A stretch of DNA of 64,000 nucleotides from Bacteroidetes bacterium UBA5697 (GTDB taxonomy: Bacteria > Bacteroidota > Bacteroidia > B-17B0 > Aurantibacillaceae): positions 124,001 through 188,000 of the forward strand of contig DIHL01000023.1 of the NCBI GenBank assembly GCA_002420145.1, read 5' to 3'. A program made the translations under genes and the position numbers. Below the pieces are notes generated by a model. The model was given only the letters and a program-made list of their open reading frames with translations. It was not told the DNA's origin and ran no database searches. Shown in pieces: positions 1 to 9,108 of this stretch (its first letter is position 1; the number at the start of each line of letters is the position of its first letter).

Positions 1-1026
1 TATACTAATTTTGAATTTATTGTTATTGATGATGGTTCTGACGATGATACAGAGCGAATTTGTAAGAGTCTACAAAAAAACGGATTCATAGATTTGTTTT
101 TAAGAAATGATGTTCGTGGAGGAAAAGCTTCTGCAGCCAATTTAGGGTATCGTTTTTCAAAAGGGAAAATAATTGTGCATTTAGATGCTGATTGTAGTTA
201 CGATAGTGATGCTATTGAAAAAATAATTGTTCCCTTTTATTTAGATGAAGATATTGGAGCGGTAGGAGGAAATATTTTAGTGAGGAATTACAAAGAAAGT
301 TTATGCACGACGTTGCAGGCCATCGAATACTCCGATACTATTTCTGCAGGACGAATCACTTCCAGTTACTTAGGAATTTATAGATTAGTTTCAGGTGCTT
401 TTGGAGCATTTACTAAAGAAGCTTTGGATAGAGTTGGCGGATGGGATATTGGACCAGGATTAGATGGCGACATTACCGTAAAGTTGCGCAAATTAGGCTA
501 TAAGATAGTTTTTGAACCTGATGCTATTTGCCAAACGAATGTGCCTAATACATTTAAAAAATTAGTTAAACAGCGTTTGCGATGGGATAAATCTATTATT
601 CGTTTTAGGGTTCGTAAACATCGAGATGTATTTTATCCAAATGCTACTTTTCGTTTTTCTAATTTTATTTCAAGTTTCGAAAACATCACCTACAATATTT
701 TATTAAACATTAAATGGTGGGTGTATATGTTTGATATGGCTATTAACTATACTTCATTGTTAGGATTTATTTTTCCCTTCAATATTTTATTATATACAGC
801 TAATAATTTTTTAAAATTTTTGGTGTTCTCGTTATTTCGAAAACGAAAAAATGCATCAATTATTTATTTTATTCCCTATTTACCCTGTATGGTGCTTTAT
901 TTTGGATTTTATTTACGATTAGTTCGTTCTATTGCTTACGTGCAGGAATTTTTCTTTAAGAAATCGTATGAAGACTCCTGGAATCCAATTAAATCATCTA
1001 GTCACGCTAAAAAATTGGGGATTTAA
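1..1026 (+). CDS. Processive family 2 glycosyltransferase (5' end cut off by window)
   Basis: The reading frame is open from base 1, so the gene begins upstream; about 341 residues are visible. They start inside the GT-A nucleotide-binding fold with VIDDGSDDD, followed by HLDADCSYD (the DXD metal/sugar-nucleotide site), a GGWD acceptor motif and QRLRWDKS, the QxxRW signature of processive GT2 enzymes such as cellulose, hyaluronan and poly-GlcNAc synthases. Several hydrophobic segments near the C-terminus (about residues 230-315) fit a membrane-embedded synthase that extrudes a polysaccharide. The next gene encodes a surface CotH protein 28 bases downstream. The sugar product cannot be told from sequence. 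Confidence 0.85.
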   Translation, partial: YTNFEFIVIDDGSDDDTERICKSLQKNGFIDLFLRNDVRGGKASAANLGYRFSKGKIIVHLDADCSYDSDAIEKIIVPFYLDEDIGAVGGNILVRNYKESLCTTLQAIEYSDTISAGRITSSYLGIYRLVSGAFGAFTKEALDRVGGWDIGPGLDGDITVKLRKLGYKIVFEPDAICQTNVPNTFKKLVKQRLRWDKSIIRFRVRKHRDVFYPNATFRFSNFISSFENITYNILLNIKWWVYMFDMAINYTSLLGFIFPFNILLYTANNFLKFLVFSLFRKRKNASIIYFIPYLPCMVLYFGFYLRLVRSIAYVQEFFFKKSYEDSWNPIKSSSHAKKLGI

Positions 1027-1054
1027 ATTCTTAAGTATTTCTTATATTTAACTA

Positions 1055-3688
1055 ATGATAATTTTTAGGAAATATTTTTTATTTGTTTTTTATTTAATAT
1101 CCCATTTTTTAATAGGCCAATCTTTGCCAAAGCCAATTTTCTCTCATTCGGCTGGTTACTATGTTGATTCTATTATTTTAAATATATCTTCTCCAATATC
1201 TGGAGTTCAGATTAGATATACTCTTAATGGTGAAGAGCCAAATCCAAGCTCAAATCTTTATACTACTCCACTTATTCTTAAAAACAAAAGTCATTTAAAA
1301 AACTCTATCTCTACTATACCTACAAATCCATCTTTTAATTATCCTAAACCAGGTTATGATACCTCAAGAGCCAATACTAGAGGATGGCTTGAACCTTTTG
1401 ATACAATTTTCAAATCAACTGTTGTGAAAGCAAAATTATTTAAGTTGGGTTATTTATCAGATTCAACAGCAGTTTCTACTTTTTTTATTAAAGAAAATAC
1501 GGCAAGTTTTTTTAGTTTACCTGTTCTTTCTTTAAGTATAGACAGTGCGGCATTGTTTTCTTATACTTCTGGAATTTATGTATATGGCGCTGATTCTATG
1601 AACGAAGGTAATTATTCTAATGACACTGCAGAACGAAAAGCACATATTGAGTTCTTTGAAACAACAGGACAAAGAGTGATTGCACAATATGCAAATATTA
1701 AAATTCATGGAAACGGCGGAAGACACGCACCTCAAAAATCATTACAATTAAAAGCCGAAAAAGAATTTGGTGCTGGAAATTTTAACTACCAGTTTTTTAT
1801 AGAGTCTCAAGTAAAAAAACATGACAGATTATTATTAAGAAATGGTGGTCACCGCCCTGATTGTATGCCTCGTGATGATGTTGGGCAAGATTTCTTGAAA
1901 TCACTAAGTAACATTTCTCAAAATAACAGACAATGTGTTGTTATGGTAAATGGCGAGTATTGGGGAATACAAACGTTAAAAGAGGTTTTAGACAATAATT
2001 ATTTTTATAGAAAATATAACATTCCAAAAAACGATTGTATTATTTTAACCCAAGCGGGTTCGCTAGATGAAGGTCTAGCTGGAGATGAAAATTCTTACAA
2101 TGATTTGTTAAATTTCTTTTCATTAAATAATATGGCAACGCCATCTCATTTTAATTATGTGAATACACAAATGGATTTGGAGAGTTTTGTTGATTTTGAA
2201 TGTGGGGAAATATTTTTGGGTAATGGAGATTGGCCGAATAACAATACAAAATTTTGGAGATACAGAAGACCCTTTAATGACCCCTCTTTAAATAACCATT
2301 TAGACGGAAGATGGCGTTGGTTATTTTATGATTTAGATGCTGCTTTTGGTGGTGATTGTAGTGGGATTTACCCATCACATAATTCTTTAATTCGTGCCAC
2401 TGATCCCGCTTATAATAAATACACCAGGCCCTTAAGATCTTTATTAGTTAATAGCCAGTTTAAGGTTGATTTTATTAATCGTTATGCAGATTTATTAAAT
2501 TCTAATTTTCTTTCAAAACAGCTAATTGCCTCTATAAATAAAACCAGCGCCAGTTATACATCAGAAATACAACAACATGTTGAACGCTGGCGTTACCCTT
2601 CTGTAGCTAATGATTTATTATCAAGATCAGTAGAGACCCCAAGCACAGCAAAATGGAATACGATTGTGTCAGATTTATTAAATTTTGCCAATCAACGGGC
2701 TGATAAAACGAGAAAGCAATTCATGACTTATTTTTCCTTGACGGATACAGTGAAGGTTACTTTAAACGTAAATGACACTGCAATGGGTAAAATCAAAATT
2801 AATTCACTTTACATCGATAAATATTTAATTAGAAATACTAATTTAGTTTATCCATGGACTGGCGTTTATTTCGATGGAAATTCAATAAAACTTGAGGCTA
2901 TTGCATATCCTGGATATAAATTTTCTCATTGGAATTTAATGAGTGACACAACGAATCATGTTATTAAAAATATTTCTACAGATACTTTAGTAACTGCTTA
3001 TTTTATTGCAGATACTGCATTTAAAGCAACACATTATTTATACATCAACGAAGTATTAGCGTCTAACACGAGTAATATTAAAGATGACTATTTTGAAAAC
3101 GAAGATTGGATTGAGTTATATAACCCAAATAATTTTAGTGTGGATATTTCTGGATTTTACATGAGCGACGAATCTACAAATAAAACAAAATATAGAGTTA
3201 GAAATACAAGTCAACAAACAGTTATTCCGCCTCGTGGTTTTAAATTGATATGGTTAGATAACGATACTGTTCAAGGAGTATTACATGGTAATTTTAAACT
3301 AAACACATCGTTTGACTCTTTATTTTTGACTCTGCCAAATGGTAATCAAACGGTTGATAGTATAGGTTTTATAAACATGACATCCAATGTTTCTTTTGGA
3401 AGACAGCGCGATGGAGATGATACATGGATAACGTTTTTAGAACCAACTCCAAATTCAACAAACCGAATCAAAGAGACTACTGAATTAGATTATTTTTTAG
3501 TATACCCTAACCCAACATCTGATATTTTGTATTTTACGCAGAGTAAAAACATTGATATTTACGATATGTTAGGAAAGAAAATAGTATCAGCTCTTCAGGT
3601 TAAATATATTAATGTAAGTTCGCTTGCTCAAGGGATATATTTGCTTAAAACTGAAGATGGGCAATCTGTTAAATTCTCTAAAAATTAG
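1055..3688 (+). CDS. CotH kinase family surface protein with lamin-tail domain and T9SS sorting domain
   Basis: 877 residues with an N-terminal signal peptide ending near IGQS. Next comes a chitobiase/hexosaminidase C-terminal-like domain (about 27-145, with IRYTLNGEEP), then a CotH kinase-like domain (about 150-520; KIHGNGGRHAPQKSLQLK and WRWLFYDLDAAFGGD are typical), a repeat-like segment resembling InlB B-repeats (about 590-680, ending GYKFSHWN), a lamin-tail domain (about 690-790; INEVLASN...DWIELYNP) and a type A type IX secretion sorting domain (YPNPTSD... to the end, including GIYLLK). CotH proteins are atypical kinases that phosphorylate surface proteins; here the protein is probably exported and attached at the cell surface. 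The substrate is unknown. Confidence 0.88.
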   Translation: MIIFRKYFLFVFYLISHFLIGQSLPKPIFSHSAGYYVDSIILNISSPISGVQIRYTLNGEEPNPSSNLYTTPLILKNKSHLKNSISTIPTNPSFNYPKPGYDTSRANTRGWLEPFDTIFKSTVVKAKLFKLGYLSDSTAVSTFFIKENTASFFSLPVLSLSIDSAALFSYTSGIYVYGADSMNEGNYSNDTAERKAHIEFFETTGQRVIAQYANIKIHGNGGRHAPQKSLQLKAEKEFGAGNFNYQFFIESQVKKHDRLLLRNGGHRPDCMPRDDVGQDFLKSLSNISQNNRQCVVMVNGEYWGIQTLKEVLDNNYFYRKYNIPKNDCIILTQAGSLDEGLAGDENSYNDLLNFFSLNNMATPSHFNYVNTQMDLESFVDFECGEIFLGNGDWPNNNTKFWRYRRPFNDPSLNNHLDGRWRWLFYDLDAAFGGDCSGIYPSHNSLIRATDPAYNKYTRPLRSLLVNSQFKVDFINRYADLLNSNFLSKQLIASINKTSASYTSEIQQHVERWRYPSVANDLLSRSVETPSTAKWNTIVSDLLNFANQRADKTRKQFMTYFSLTDTVKVTLNVNDTAMGKIKINSLYIDKYLIRNTNLVYPWTGVYFDGNSIKLEAIAYPGYKFSHWNLMSDTTNHVIKNISTDTLVTAYFIADTAFKATHYLYINEVLASNTSNIKDDYFENEDWIELYNPNNFSVDISGFYMSDESTNKTKYRVRNTSQQTVIPPRGFKLIWLDNDTVQGVLHGNFKLNTSFDSLFLTLPNGNQTVDSIGFINMTSNVSFGRQRDGDDTWITFLEPTPNSTNRIKETTELDYFLVYPNPTSDILYFTQSKNIDIYDMLGKKIVSALQVKYINVSSLAQGIYLLKTEDGQSVKFSKN

Positions 3689-3794
3689 AGTGCTTTTTTT
3701 TTGGAAACTTTTAGAAGGTTATTAGCAATTGACGGTTAAAAACCATGCTTTTCGTAAGGCTAAATTCATCAATTATTTTAGTAATTTCGCATAT

Positions 3795-5228
3795 ATGACA
3801 ACTATCTCAAAAAAAAATCAAACAGATAGCAAACAAAGTTTAGCTATCATTTGCTCATCATTTAAAAACAAAACAGAATATAATTTAACGAAAGAACAAG
3901 TAGATTATATTTCTAACGATATTAAAACCAACGATAAAAAATTTATTTGTATCAATACTTTGTCACGCTTAGTTTGTGTGATATTGGTTGACGACAAAAA
4001 AAATCATTACACTTCATTAGAATTAATTCGTAAAAATGGAGCGACAATTACCGATAGTTTAAATTCAGAAAAGAGAACGGGTGTTTCCATTGTAAACGAA
4101 TTATCAAATGTCGACTACTCTTTAGCTTTAGCTGAAGGAATTGCTTTAGCTAACTATCAGTTTATAAAACATAAACCAAGTGCTAAAAAAACGACTAATA
4201 CTTTAGCAACAATTAATGTAGTAGATGCAAAAGTAACAACACAACATATTTCTAATTTATCAATTGCTGTTGATGCTACATTAAAAGCACGTGATTTAGT
4301 GAATGAGCCAGTAAATGTTTTAAACGCTACTGGTTTAGCTAATGCTTTTAAAGCGATGGGTAAATCAGCTGGTTTTAAAGTGGAGGTTTTAAATAAGTCT
4401 AAAATCAAACAATTAAAAATGGGTGGTTTATTGGCTGTTAACGCTGGTAGCGTTGACGAGCCAACATTTTCAATTATGGAGTACAAACCAAAAAACGCAA
4501 AAAATAAAAAACCTTATGTATTAGTTGGCAAAGGTGTAGTTTATGATACAGGTGGATTAAGTTTAAAGCCTACGCCTAACAGCATGGACTTAATGAAATG
4601 CGATATGGCAGGTGCGGCAGCAGTTGGCTGCACAATGTATGCTATTGCTAAAGCAAAATTAAATGTACATGTTATTACATTAGTTCCAGCTACAGATAAT
4701 CGCCCAGGATTTAATGCTTTTGCTCCTGGAGATATTATTACAATGATGGATGGCAGTACAGTTGAGATGTTAAACTCAGATGCTGAAGGTCGTATGATTT
4801 TAGCAGACGCGCTTCATTACGCAAAACGTTATAAACCAGAAATGGCCATTGAATTGTCTACTTTAACTGGAGCTGCGGCTGCAGCCATTGGGCAATATGG
4901 TATTGTGAGTATGGGAACTGCAACAGATGAACAAAAAACAAATTTAACTGTTAGTGGATTACGTATGCATGAGCGCTTAGCTGAGTTTCCATTTTGGGAT
5001 GAATATGATGAGTTAATTAAATCTGATATTGCCGATCAAAAGAATTTAGGTGGTCCGTATGGTGGAGCCATTACTGCAGGTAAGTTTTTAGTAAAGTATA
5101 CAGATTATCCTTACATGCATTTTGATATTGCAGGACCAGCTTTTGTAACCGCTAAAGATAGCTATAGAGGTAAGGGCGGTACAGGATATGGTGTAAGATT
5201 GTTATTTGATTTCTTCTCTAATTTATAA
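3795..5228 (+). CDS. Leucyl aminopeptidase family protein (M17)
   Basis: Cytosolic dizinc aminopeptidase of the PepA/M17 family that removes N-terminal residues from peptides. The C-terminal catalytic half carries GKGVVYDTGGLSLKP, MKCDMAGAAAV and NSDAEGRMILADAL, which together hold the metal ligands and catalytic Lys/Arg of the family. The N-terminal domain is poorly conserved, as usual. The frame can be extended upstream to a TTG at 3729, but the ATG at 3795 gives the natural length (477 aa), and a promoter-like TAATTTCG (3782-3789) lies just before it, so the extension is unlikely. The next gene starts 10 bases downstream. Confidence 0.93.
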   Translation: MTTISKKNQTDSKQSLAIICSSFKNKTEYNLTKEQVDYISNDIKTNDKKFICINTLSRLVCVILVDDKKNHYTSLELIRKNGATITDSLNSEKRTGVSIVNELSNVDYSLALAEGIALANYQFIKHKPSAKKTTNTLATINVVDAKVTTQHISNLSIAVDATLKARDLVNEPVNVLNATGLANAFKAMGKSAGFKVEVLNKSKIKQLKMGGLLAVNAGSVDEPTFSIMEYKPKNAKNKKPYVLVGKGVVYDTGGLSLKPTPNSMDLMKCDMAGAAAVGCTMYAIAKAKLNVHVITLVPATDNRPGFNAFAPGDIITMMDGSTVEMLNSDAEGRMILADALHYAKRYKPEMAIELSTLTGAAAAAIGQYGIVSMGTATDEQKTNLTVSGLRMHERLAEFPFWDEYDELIKSDIADQKNLGGPYGGAITAGKFLVKYTDYPYMHFDIAGPAFVTAKDSYRGKGGTGYGVRLLFDFFSNL

Positions 5229-5237
5229 TTTGATTTT

Positions 5238-6341
5238 TTGAAATATTTACTACATATCATTTTACTTTGTTCTGGTTTGAGTTTTGCTCAAAACAGTACT
5301 ACAGAATCTTTGATTGTAGTTCATTACGACGAAGCAAATAAGGCAAATCTTGCGCAGTTAATTTACCGTTATAATTTCGAAGACAATGCCTACACTGGCA
5401 GAGAGCAAATTATGACAGTTATTGGAAGAAAAAACGGAAAAGATTATGTGCGTTGTGATGTTGGAGAAAACACCTTATATAAAGACCGTTATTTAATTTC
5501 AGGAATTGGCAATGTAATTGACTTAAAGGAAAAAAAAGTGTTGCATGATGGAACTGCAAAATTGGTTCGTTGCTCAAATGATAGTATTATATTTTTTACA
5601 AATGATATTTTTAAAGGAAAGTATTATTCATACTATGATTTAAAAACAAACACCTATTCTGAAATCAAATCTTTAACGTTTAAAGCTATCTTAGGTCAAG
5701 CAGTAGAGTTTGACAAAAGAACATCGCCTTATAAATTAGAATACTTTCCTACAGGAAAACCTAAAGTGCTTTTAATGGAAGATGCTGGCCATGGTGGTGT
5801 TACAGCAACAGATAAAAAAATAGACATTCCTATTTATTGGCTTGATGATAACACATTTTTATTTCCAAACATTAAGATTACTGATTTAGAAGGAACGATT
5901 GTAAAATACAATTTAACAACATTTACTTCCAAAATTTTAGGAACTTTTAATTCTATTTCAAAGCTACCTGCTACATATAAACTAGTAAAAGGAAGAAATT
6001 CGTTTGTTGAATTTTATTTTAAAGAGAAATTATACATTTTAAATCCATTAAAAGAAACCATGCTAATCTCAAATTATAAAGAGGTTGATTCAAACTACTC
6101 TTTAGAGGTAGAAGCGAAAGCAAAGGGAAGATCTATTTATTACAAAGGAGCGGAAATTGGCAAACATCATTTTGGGTTAAACACATTTAAGGTAGGCTCA
6201 AATTATTCGGCATTTTTAAAAGAAATTGTGATGGGTGACGAGTCTTATCAACAAGGATTATCTGTTTATGTACCTGCTATTGGCAAATGGCAAAATATTG
6301 CAACGATAGATATCGCATCTGTAGTTGGTTGGATAAAATAA
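5238..6341 (+). CDS. Secreted protein of unknown function
   Basis: I do not recognise a family. The protein (367 aa) begins at a TTG codon with a clear signal peptide (KYLLHIILLCSGLSFAQ), so it is exported to the periplasm or surface. The rest is rich in beta-strand-forming residues with repeated aromatic-rich short segments, perhaps a propeller-like or beta-sandwich fold; there is no sorting domain at the C-terminus. It lies 10 bases after the M17 aminopeptidase and 11 bases before pdxA, suggesting co-transcription, but neither neighbour indicates its role. No ATG is available close to the signal peptide, which supports the TTG start. Confidence 0.75.
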   Translation: MKYLLHIILLCSGLSFAQNSTTESLIVVHYDEANKANLAQLIYRYNFEDNAYTGREQIMTVIGRKNGKDYVRCDVGENTLYKDRYLISGIGNVIDLKEKKVLHDGTAKLVRCSNDSIIFFTNDIFKGKYYSYYDLKTNTYSEIKSLTFKAILGQAVEFDKRTSPYKLEYFPTGKPKVLLMEDAGHGGVTATDKKIDIPIYWLDDNTFLFPNIKITDLEGTIVKYNLTTFTSKILGTFNSISKLPATYKLVKGRNSFVEFYFKEKLYILNPLKETMLISNYKEVDSNYSLEVEAKAKGRSIYYKGAEIGKHHFGLNTFKVGSNYSAFLKEIVMGDESYQQGLSVYVPAIGKWQNIATIDIASVVGWIK

Positions 6342-6351
6342 TAATAGTAGT

Positions 6352-7404
6352 ATGATAGAAAATAAAATAGTAGTAGGAATTTCTCAAGGAGATTTAAACG
6401 GCATAGGATTAGAAATTATTTTAAAAACATTATCCGATCCTGCATTATCAGAAATATGTGTGCCTGTTTTATTTAGTTCTCAAAAAACAGTTTCTTATTT
6501 TAGAAAAATGTTAAACTTAGAAGAGTTTAACTTTCATCCAACTAGAGACCTTAATCAACTTAATACAAAAAAACCAAATGTGTTTATTTGTTACGAGGAA
6601 GAAGTAACAATTGAATTAGGGAAAGCAACAGTGCAAAGTGGTAAATATTCAAAACTGTCTTTAGAGTCTGCTACTATGGCTTTATTTGATAAAAAAATTG
6701 ACGTATTAGTAACGGCTCCTATTAATAAACATTCGATGCAAGAGGCGGGATTTAATTATCCTGGGCATACCGAATACTTAGGAGAAAAATTAGGCGGCAA
6801 ACCATTAATGTTATTATGCTCTCATGATTTACGTGTGGCAGTTGTGACTGGTCATGTACCAATGAAAAATATTTCTGAGAAAATCACGACGGCTAATGTT
6901 TTAGAAAAAATCAATCAATTACATGCTTCATTAGTAAAAGATTTTGGAATTCGTAAGCCAAAAATAGCGGTGTTAGGATTAAATCCTCATGCTGGCGAAA
7001 ATGGAGCAATTGGTGATGAAGAAAAAACAGCAATTATTCCGGCTATCGATAAAGCAAAAGAGACCATGATGGTTTACGGACCATACTCGGCAGATGGTTT
7101 TTTTGGAAACAATACTCAATCTCAATTTGATGGTGTATTAGCCATGTATCACGACCAAGGTTTAATTCCATTTAAAACATTAGCATTTGGCCATGGTGTA
7201 AACTTTACAGCAGGTTTAGATTTTGTTCGCACTTCTCCAGATCATGGCACAGCATATGAAATTGCGGGTAAACAAATAGCAGATGAATCTTCGTTTAGAG
7301 ATGCTTTATATATGGCTATTGATGTTTACAGAAAACGTGAGTTGCTTGCAGAAATTTCGATTAACCCTTTGGCCTTCTCGCCTATTAAAAAAGAGAGGGG
7401 TTAA
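6352..7404 (+). CDS. pdxA: 4-hydroxythreonine-4-phosphate dehydrogenase
   Basis: Oxidises 4-phosphohydroxy-L-threonine in the DXP-dependent route to pyridoxal 5'-phosphate; the product condenses with DXP through PdxJ. The 350-aa length is normal. The start VGISQGDLNGIGLEII matches the PdxA N-terminus in this phylum; the metal-binding region includes NYPGHTEYLG, and MYHDQGLIPFK and RTSPDHGTAYEIAG are the conserved C-terminal motifs. It is the last gene of a + strand run with the aminopeptidase and the secreted protein, and is followed by a bidirectional terminator. Confidence 0.95.
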   Translation: MIENKIVVGISQGDLNGIGLEIILKTLSDPALSEICVPVLFSSQKTVSYFRKMLNLEEFNFHPTRDLNQLNTKKPNVFICYEEEVTIELGKATVQSGKYSKLSLESATMALFDKKIDVLVTAPINKHSMQEAGFNYPGHTEYLGEKLGGKPLMLLCSHDLRVAVVTGHVPMKNISEKITTANVLEKINQLHASLVKDFGIRKPKIAVLGLNPHAGENGAIGDEEKTAIIPAIDKAKETMMVYGPYSADGFFGNNTQSQFDGVLAMYHDQGLIPFKTLAFGHGVNFTAGLDFVRTSPDHGTAYEIAGKQIADESSFRDALYMAIDVYRKRELLAEISINPLAFSPIKKERG

Positions 7405-7421
7405 GCCACTTTATAAAATAT

Positions 7422-7455
7422 AAAAAGGGTATCAAATTATTTTTGATGCCCTTTT
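7422..7455. terminator. Bidirectional rho-independent terminator between pdxA and pepT
   Basis: Hairpin with arms AAAAGGGTATCAAA and TTTGATGCCCTTTT (one G-U type pair) and a short AT loop. The A-run and T-run on either side allow it to end transcription of both convergent genes. Confidence 0.8.
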
Positions 7456-7478
7456 TCTTCTAATTATAGTTTTTTTAT

Positions 7479-8726
7479 TTAGGCATTCTCTTCCCAAATT
7501 GCTGCTAAATGCACAATAGTTTGAGTTGCCTTTTCCATATCTTGAACACTTACCCATTCTAACTTGCTATGAAAGGCATGTTCGCCTGCGTAAATATTTG
7601 GACAAGGCAATCCCATAAATGATAAACGAGAACCATCCGTTCCACCACGAATACTAGATAATACTGGTTTTACGCCTGTGCGTTTAATAGCTTCTAGGGC
7701 ATTTTCTACTACAAAATAACAAGTATCTAAAACATCTTTCATGTTGCGATATTGTTCTGTTACCACAAAATTGAAGCTTGATTTTTTGTAATTTGATAAA
7801 ACGGATTTCGTAATTTCTTCTAATTCTGCTTCTAATGATTTTAAAGTAGGAGTATCAAATGCACGTATGATAAATTTAATCTCTACTTGTTCTAAACCAC
7901 CATTAATAGCAACTGGATGAATAAATGGTTGTTTCTTTTCAGTAGTTTCTGGTGTTTTATCTTTCGGAATACGATTAATAATTTCGGCGGCAATTTTAAT
8001 GGAATGTTCCATTTTGTCTTTTGCAAAACCTGGGTGTGTTGGAATTCCATTAATTGTAATAGTTACACCATCTGCACTAAATGTTTCATTTTCTAAATGA
8101 CCTAATGACTCTCCATCCATGGTGTAGCCATATTGTGCACCAAGCTTTTTCATATCCACATGATCGGTTCCTCTGCCTATCTCTTCGTCTGGTGTAAATA
8201 ATATTCGAATATCGCCATGTTTTACTTCTGGATGATGCATTAAATAATTTGCAGCATCCATAATTTCAGCAATTCCTGATTTATTATCAGCACCTAATAA
8301 GGTGGTGCCATCTGTTGTAATAATATCATTACCTATTTGTGCTGCTAAATCTGGATGCTCAGCAAATTTGATAATTTGGTTTTTATCATTTGGTAATACA
8401 ATATCTTTTCCATCATACTTTGTATGAATGATTGGATTGACGTTTTCTCCAGTACAATCAGGTGAAGTATCCATGTGAGAACAAAAACAAATGACTGGAA
8501 CCTGTTTGGTTGTATTGGAATGAATAGTGGCATATACATAGCCATGCTGATCCATCTCGGCATCAGTAATTCCCATTGTTGTTAATTCTTGAACTAATAA
8601 CTTACCAAGATTTTTTTGTTTCATGGTACTCGGGATAGTTGTAGAATTTGGATCGGATTGCGTATCAATTTTTGCGTAACGAATGAAACGTTCTGTAACC
8701 GTGTGTTTGTAGTTTGTAAAGTCCAT
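7479..8726 (-). CDS. pepT: Peptidase T (tripeptide aminopeptidase, M20B)
   Basis: Cytosolic zinc aminopeptidase acting on tripeptides. 415 residues, normal for PepT. Visible motifs are FCSHMDTSPD (first zinc His and catalytic Asp), LLGADNKSGIAEIM (bridging Asp), FTPDEEIGRG (catalytic Glu pair) and YTMDGE; the C-terminal IRGGTDGSRLSFMGLPCPN and the final His region GEHAFHSKLEW complete the metal site. It starts at ATG 8726 and is followed, on the minus strand, by a terminator. Upstream lies a small hypothetical gene 8 bases away in the same direction, likely co-transcribed. Confidence 0.95.
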   Translation of the reverse strand: MDFTNYKHTVTERFIRYAKIDTQSDPNSTTIPSTMKQKNLGKLLVQELTTMGITDAEMDQHGYVYATIHSNTTKQVPVICFCSHMDTSPDCTGENVNPIIHTKYDGKDIVLPNDKNQIIKFAEHPDLAAQIGNDIITTDGTTLLGADNKSGIAEIMDAANYLMHHPEVKHGDIRILFTPDEEIGRGTDHVDMKKLGAQYGYTMDGESLGHLENETFSADGVTITINGIPTHPGFAKDKMEHSIKIAAEIINRIPKDKTPETTEKKQPFIHPVAINGGLEQVEIKFIIRAFDTPTLKSLEAELEEITKSVLSNYKKSSFNFVVTEQYRNMKDVLDTCYFVVENALEAIKRTGVKPVLSSIRGGTDGSRLSFMGLPCPNIYAGEHAFHSKLEWVSVQDMEKATQTIVHLAAIWEENA

Positions 8727-8734
8727 ATTTAATA

Positions 8735-9106
8735 TTATTTATTCTTTTTAATATGTTGTAGATATCCTATTTTATTTTCAATTGGTAAAGCGTCCGATTC
8801 TTTTTTAAACTTCACTAATATGAGTTGAACATTATACATGTGAAGTAATAACTTTATATTGTGATTACCTTCATTAACTCCTTCAATAGTTATCATATCT
8901 GGATTTTGATAACCTAGCACATCAACATCTATCAATGAACCATCATGTAACATCACCAGTAAACTATATTCCTCATCATCAGCCAATGTTTTTTCAAACT
9001 CTTTTTCTTGCTGATTAATTCTCTCAACAAAACTACTCGCTAAACTCTCAGAAGTAGAGTTATTTGAATTTGTTGGAGGAACTGGTGGTGTTATGTTCAC
9101 TTCCAT
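8735..9106 (-). CDS. Small conserved-type protein of unknown function
   Basis: I do not recognise a family. The 123-aa product has a Pro/Asn/Ser-rich N-terminus (residues 1-25, probably disordered), a short charged stretch around 28-48 likely to be helical, then a compact region with alternating beta-strands (SLLVMLHDGSLIDVDVLGY, NIKLLLHMYNVQLILVKF) that may form a small beta-barrel. No signal peptide or membrane helix. It is packed between the DPP-IV-type peptidase gene (2 bases upstream) and pepT (8 bases downstream), so it is probably translated from the same message. Confidence 0.65.
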   Translation of the reverse strand: MEVNITPPVPPTNSNNSTSESLASSFVERINQQEKEFEKTLADDEEYSLLVMLHDGSLIDVDVLGYQNPDMITIEGVNEGNHNIKLLLHMYNVQLILVKFKKESDALPIENKIGYLQHIKKNK

Positions 9107-9108
9107 GA

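Noticed and set aside
3729..3794. TTG start for the M17 aminopeptidase
   Set aside because: Adds 22 residues not typical for the family and overlaps a promoter-like box; the ATG at 3795 is natural.
8345..8563. Minus-strand frame of 72 codons inside pepT
   Set aside because: Lies in another frame of a fully supported gene; no independent evidence.
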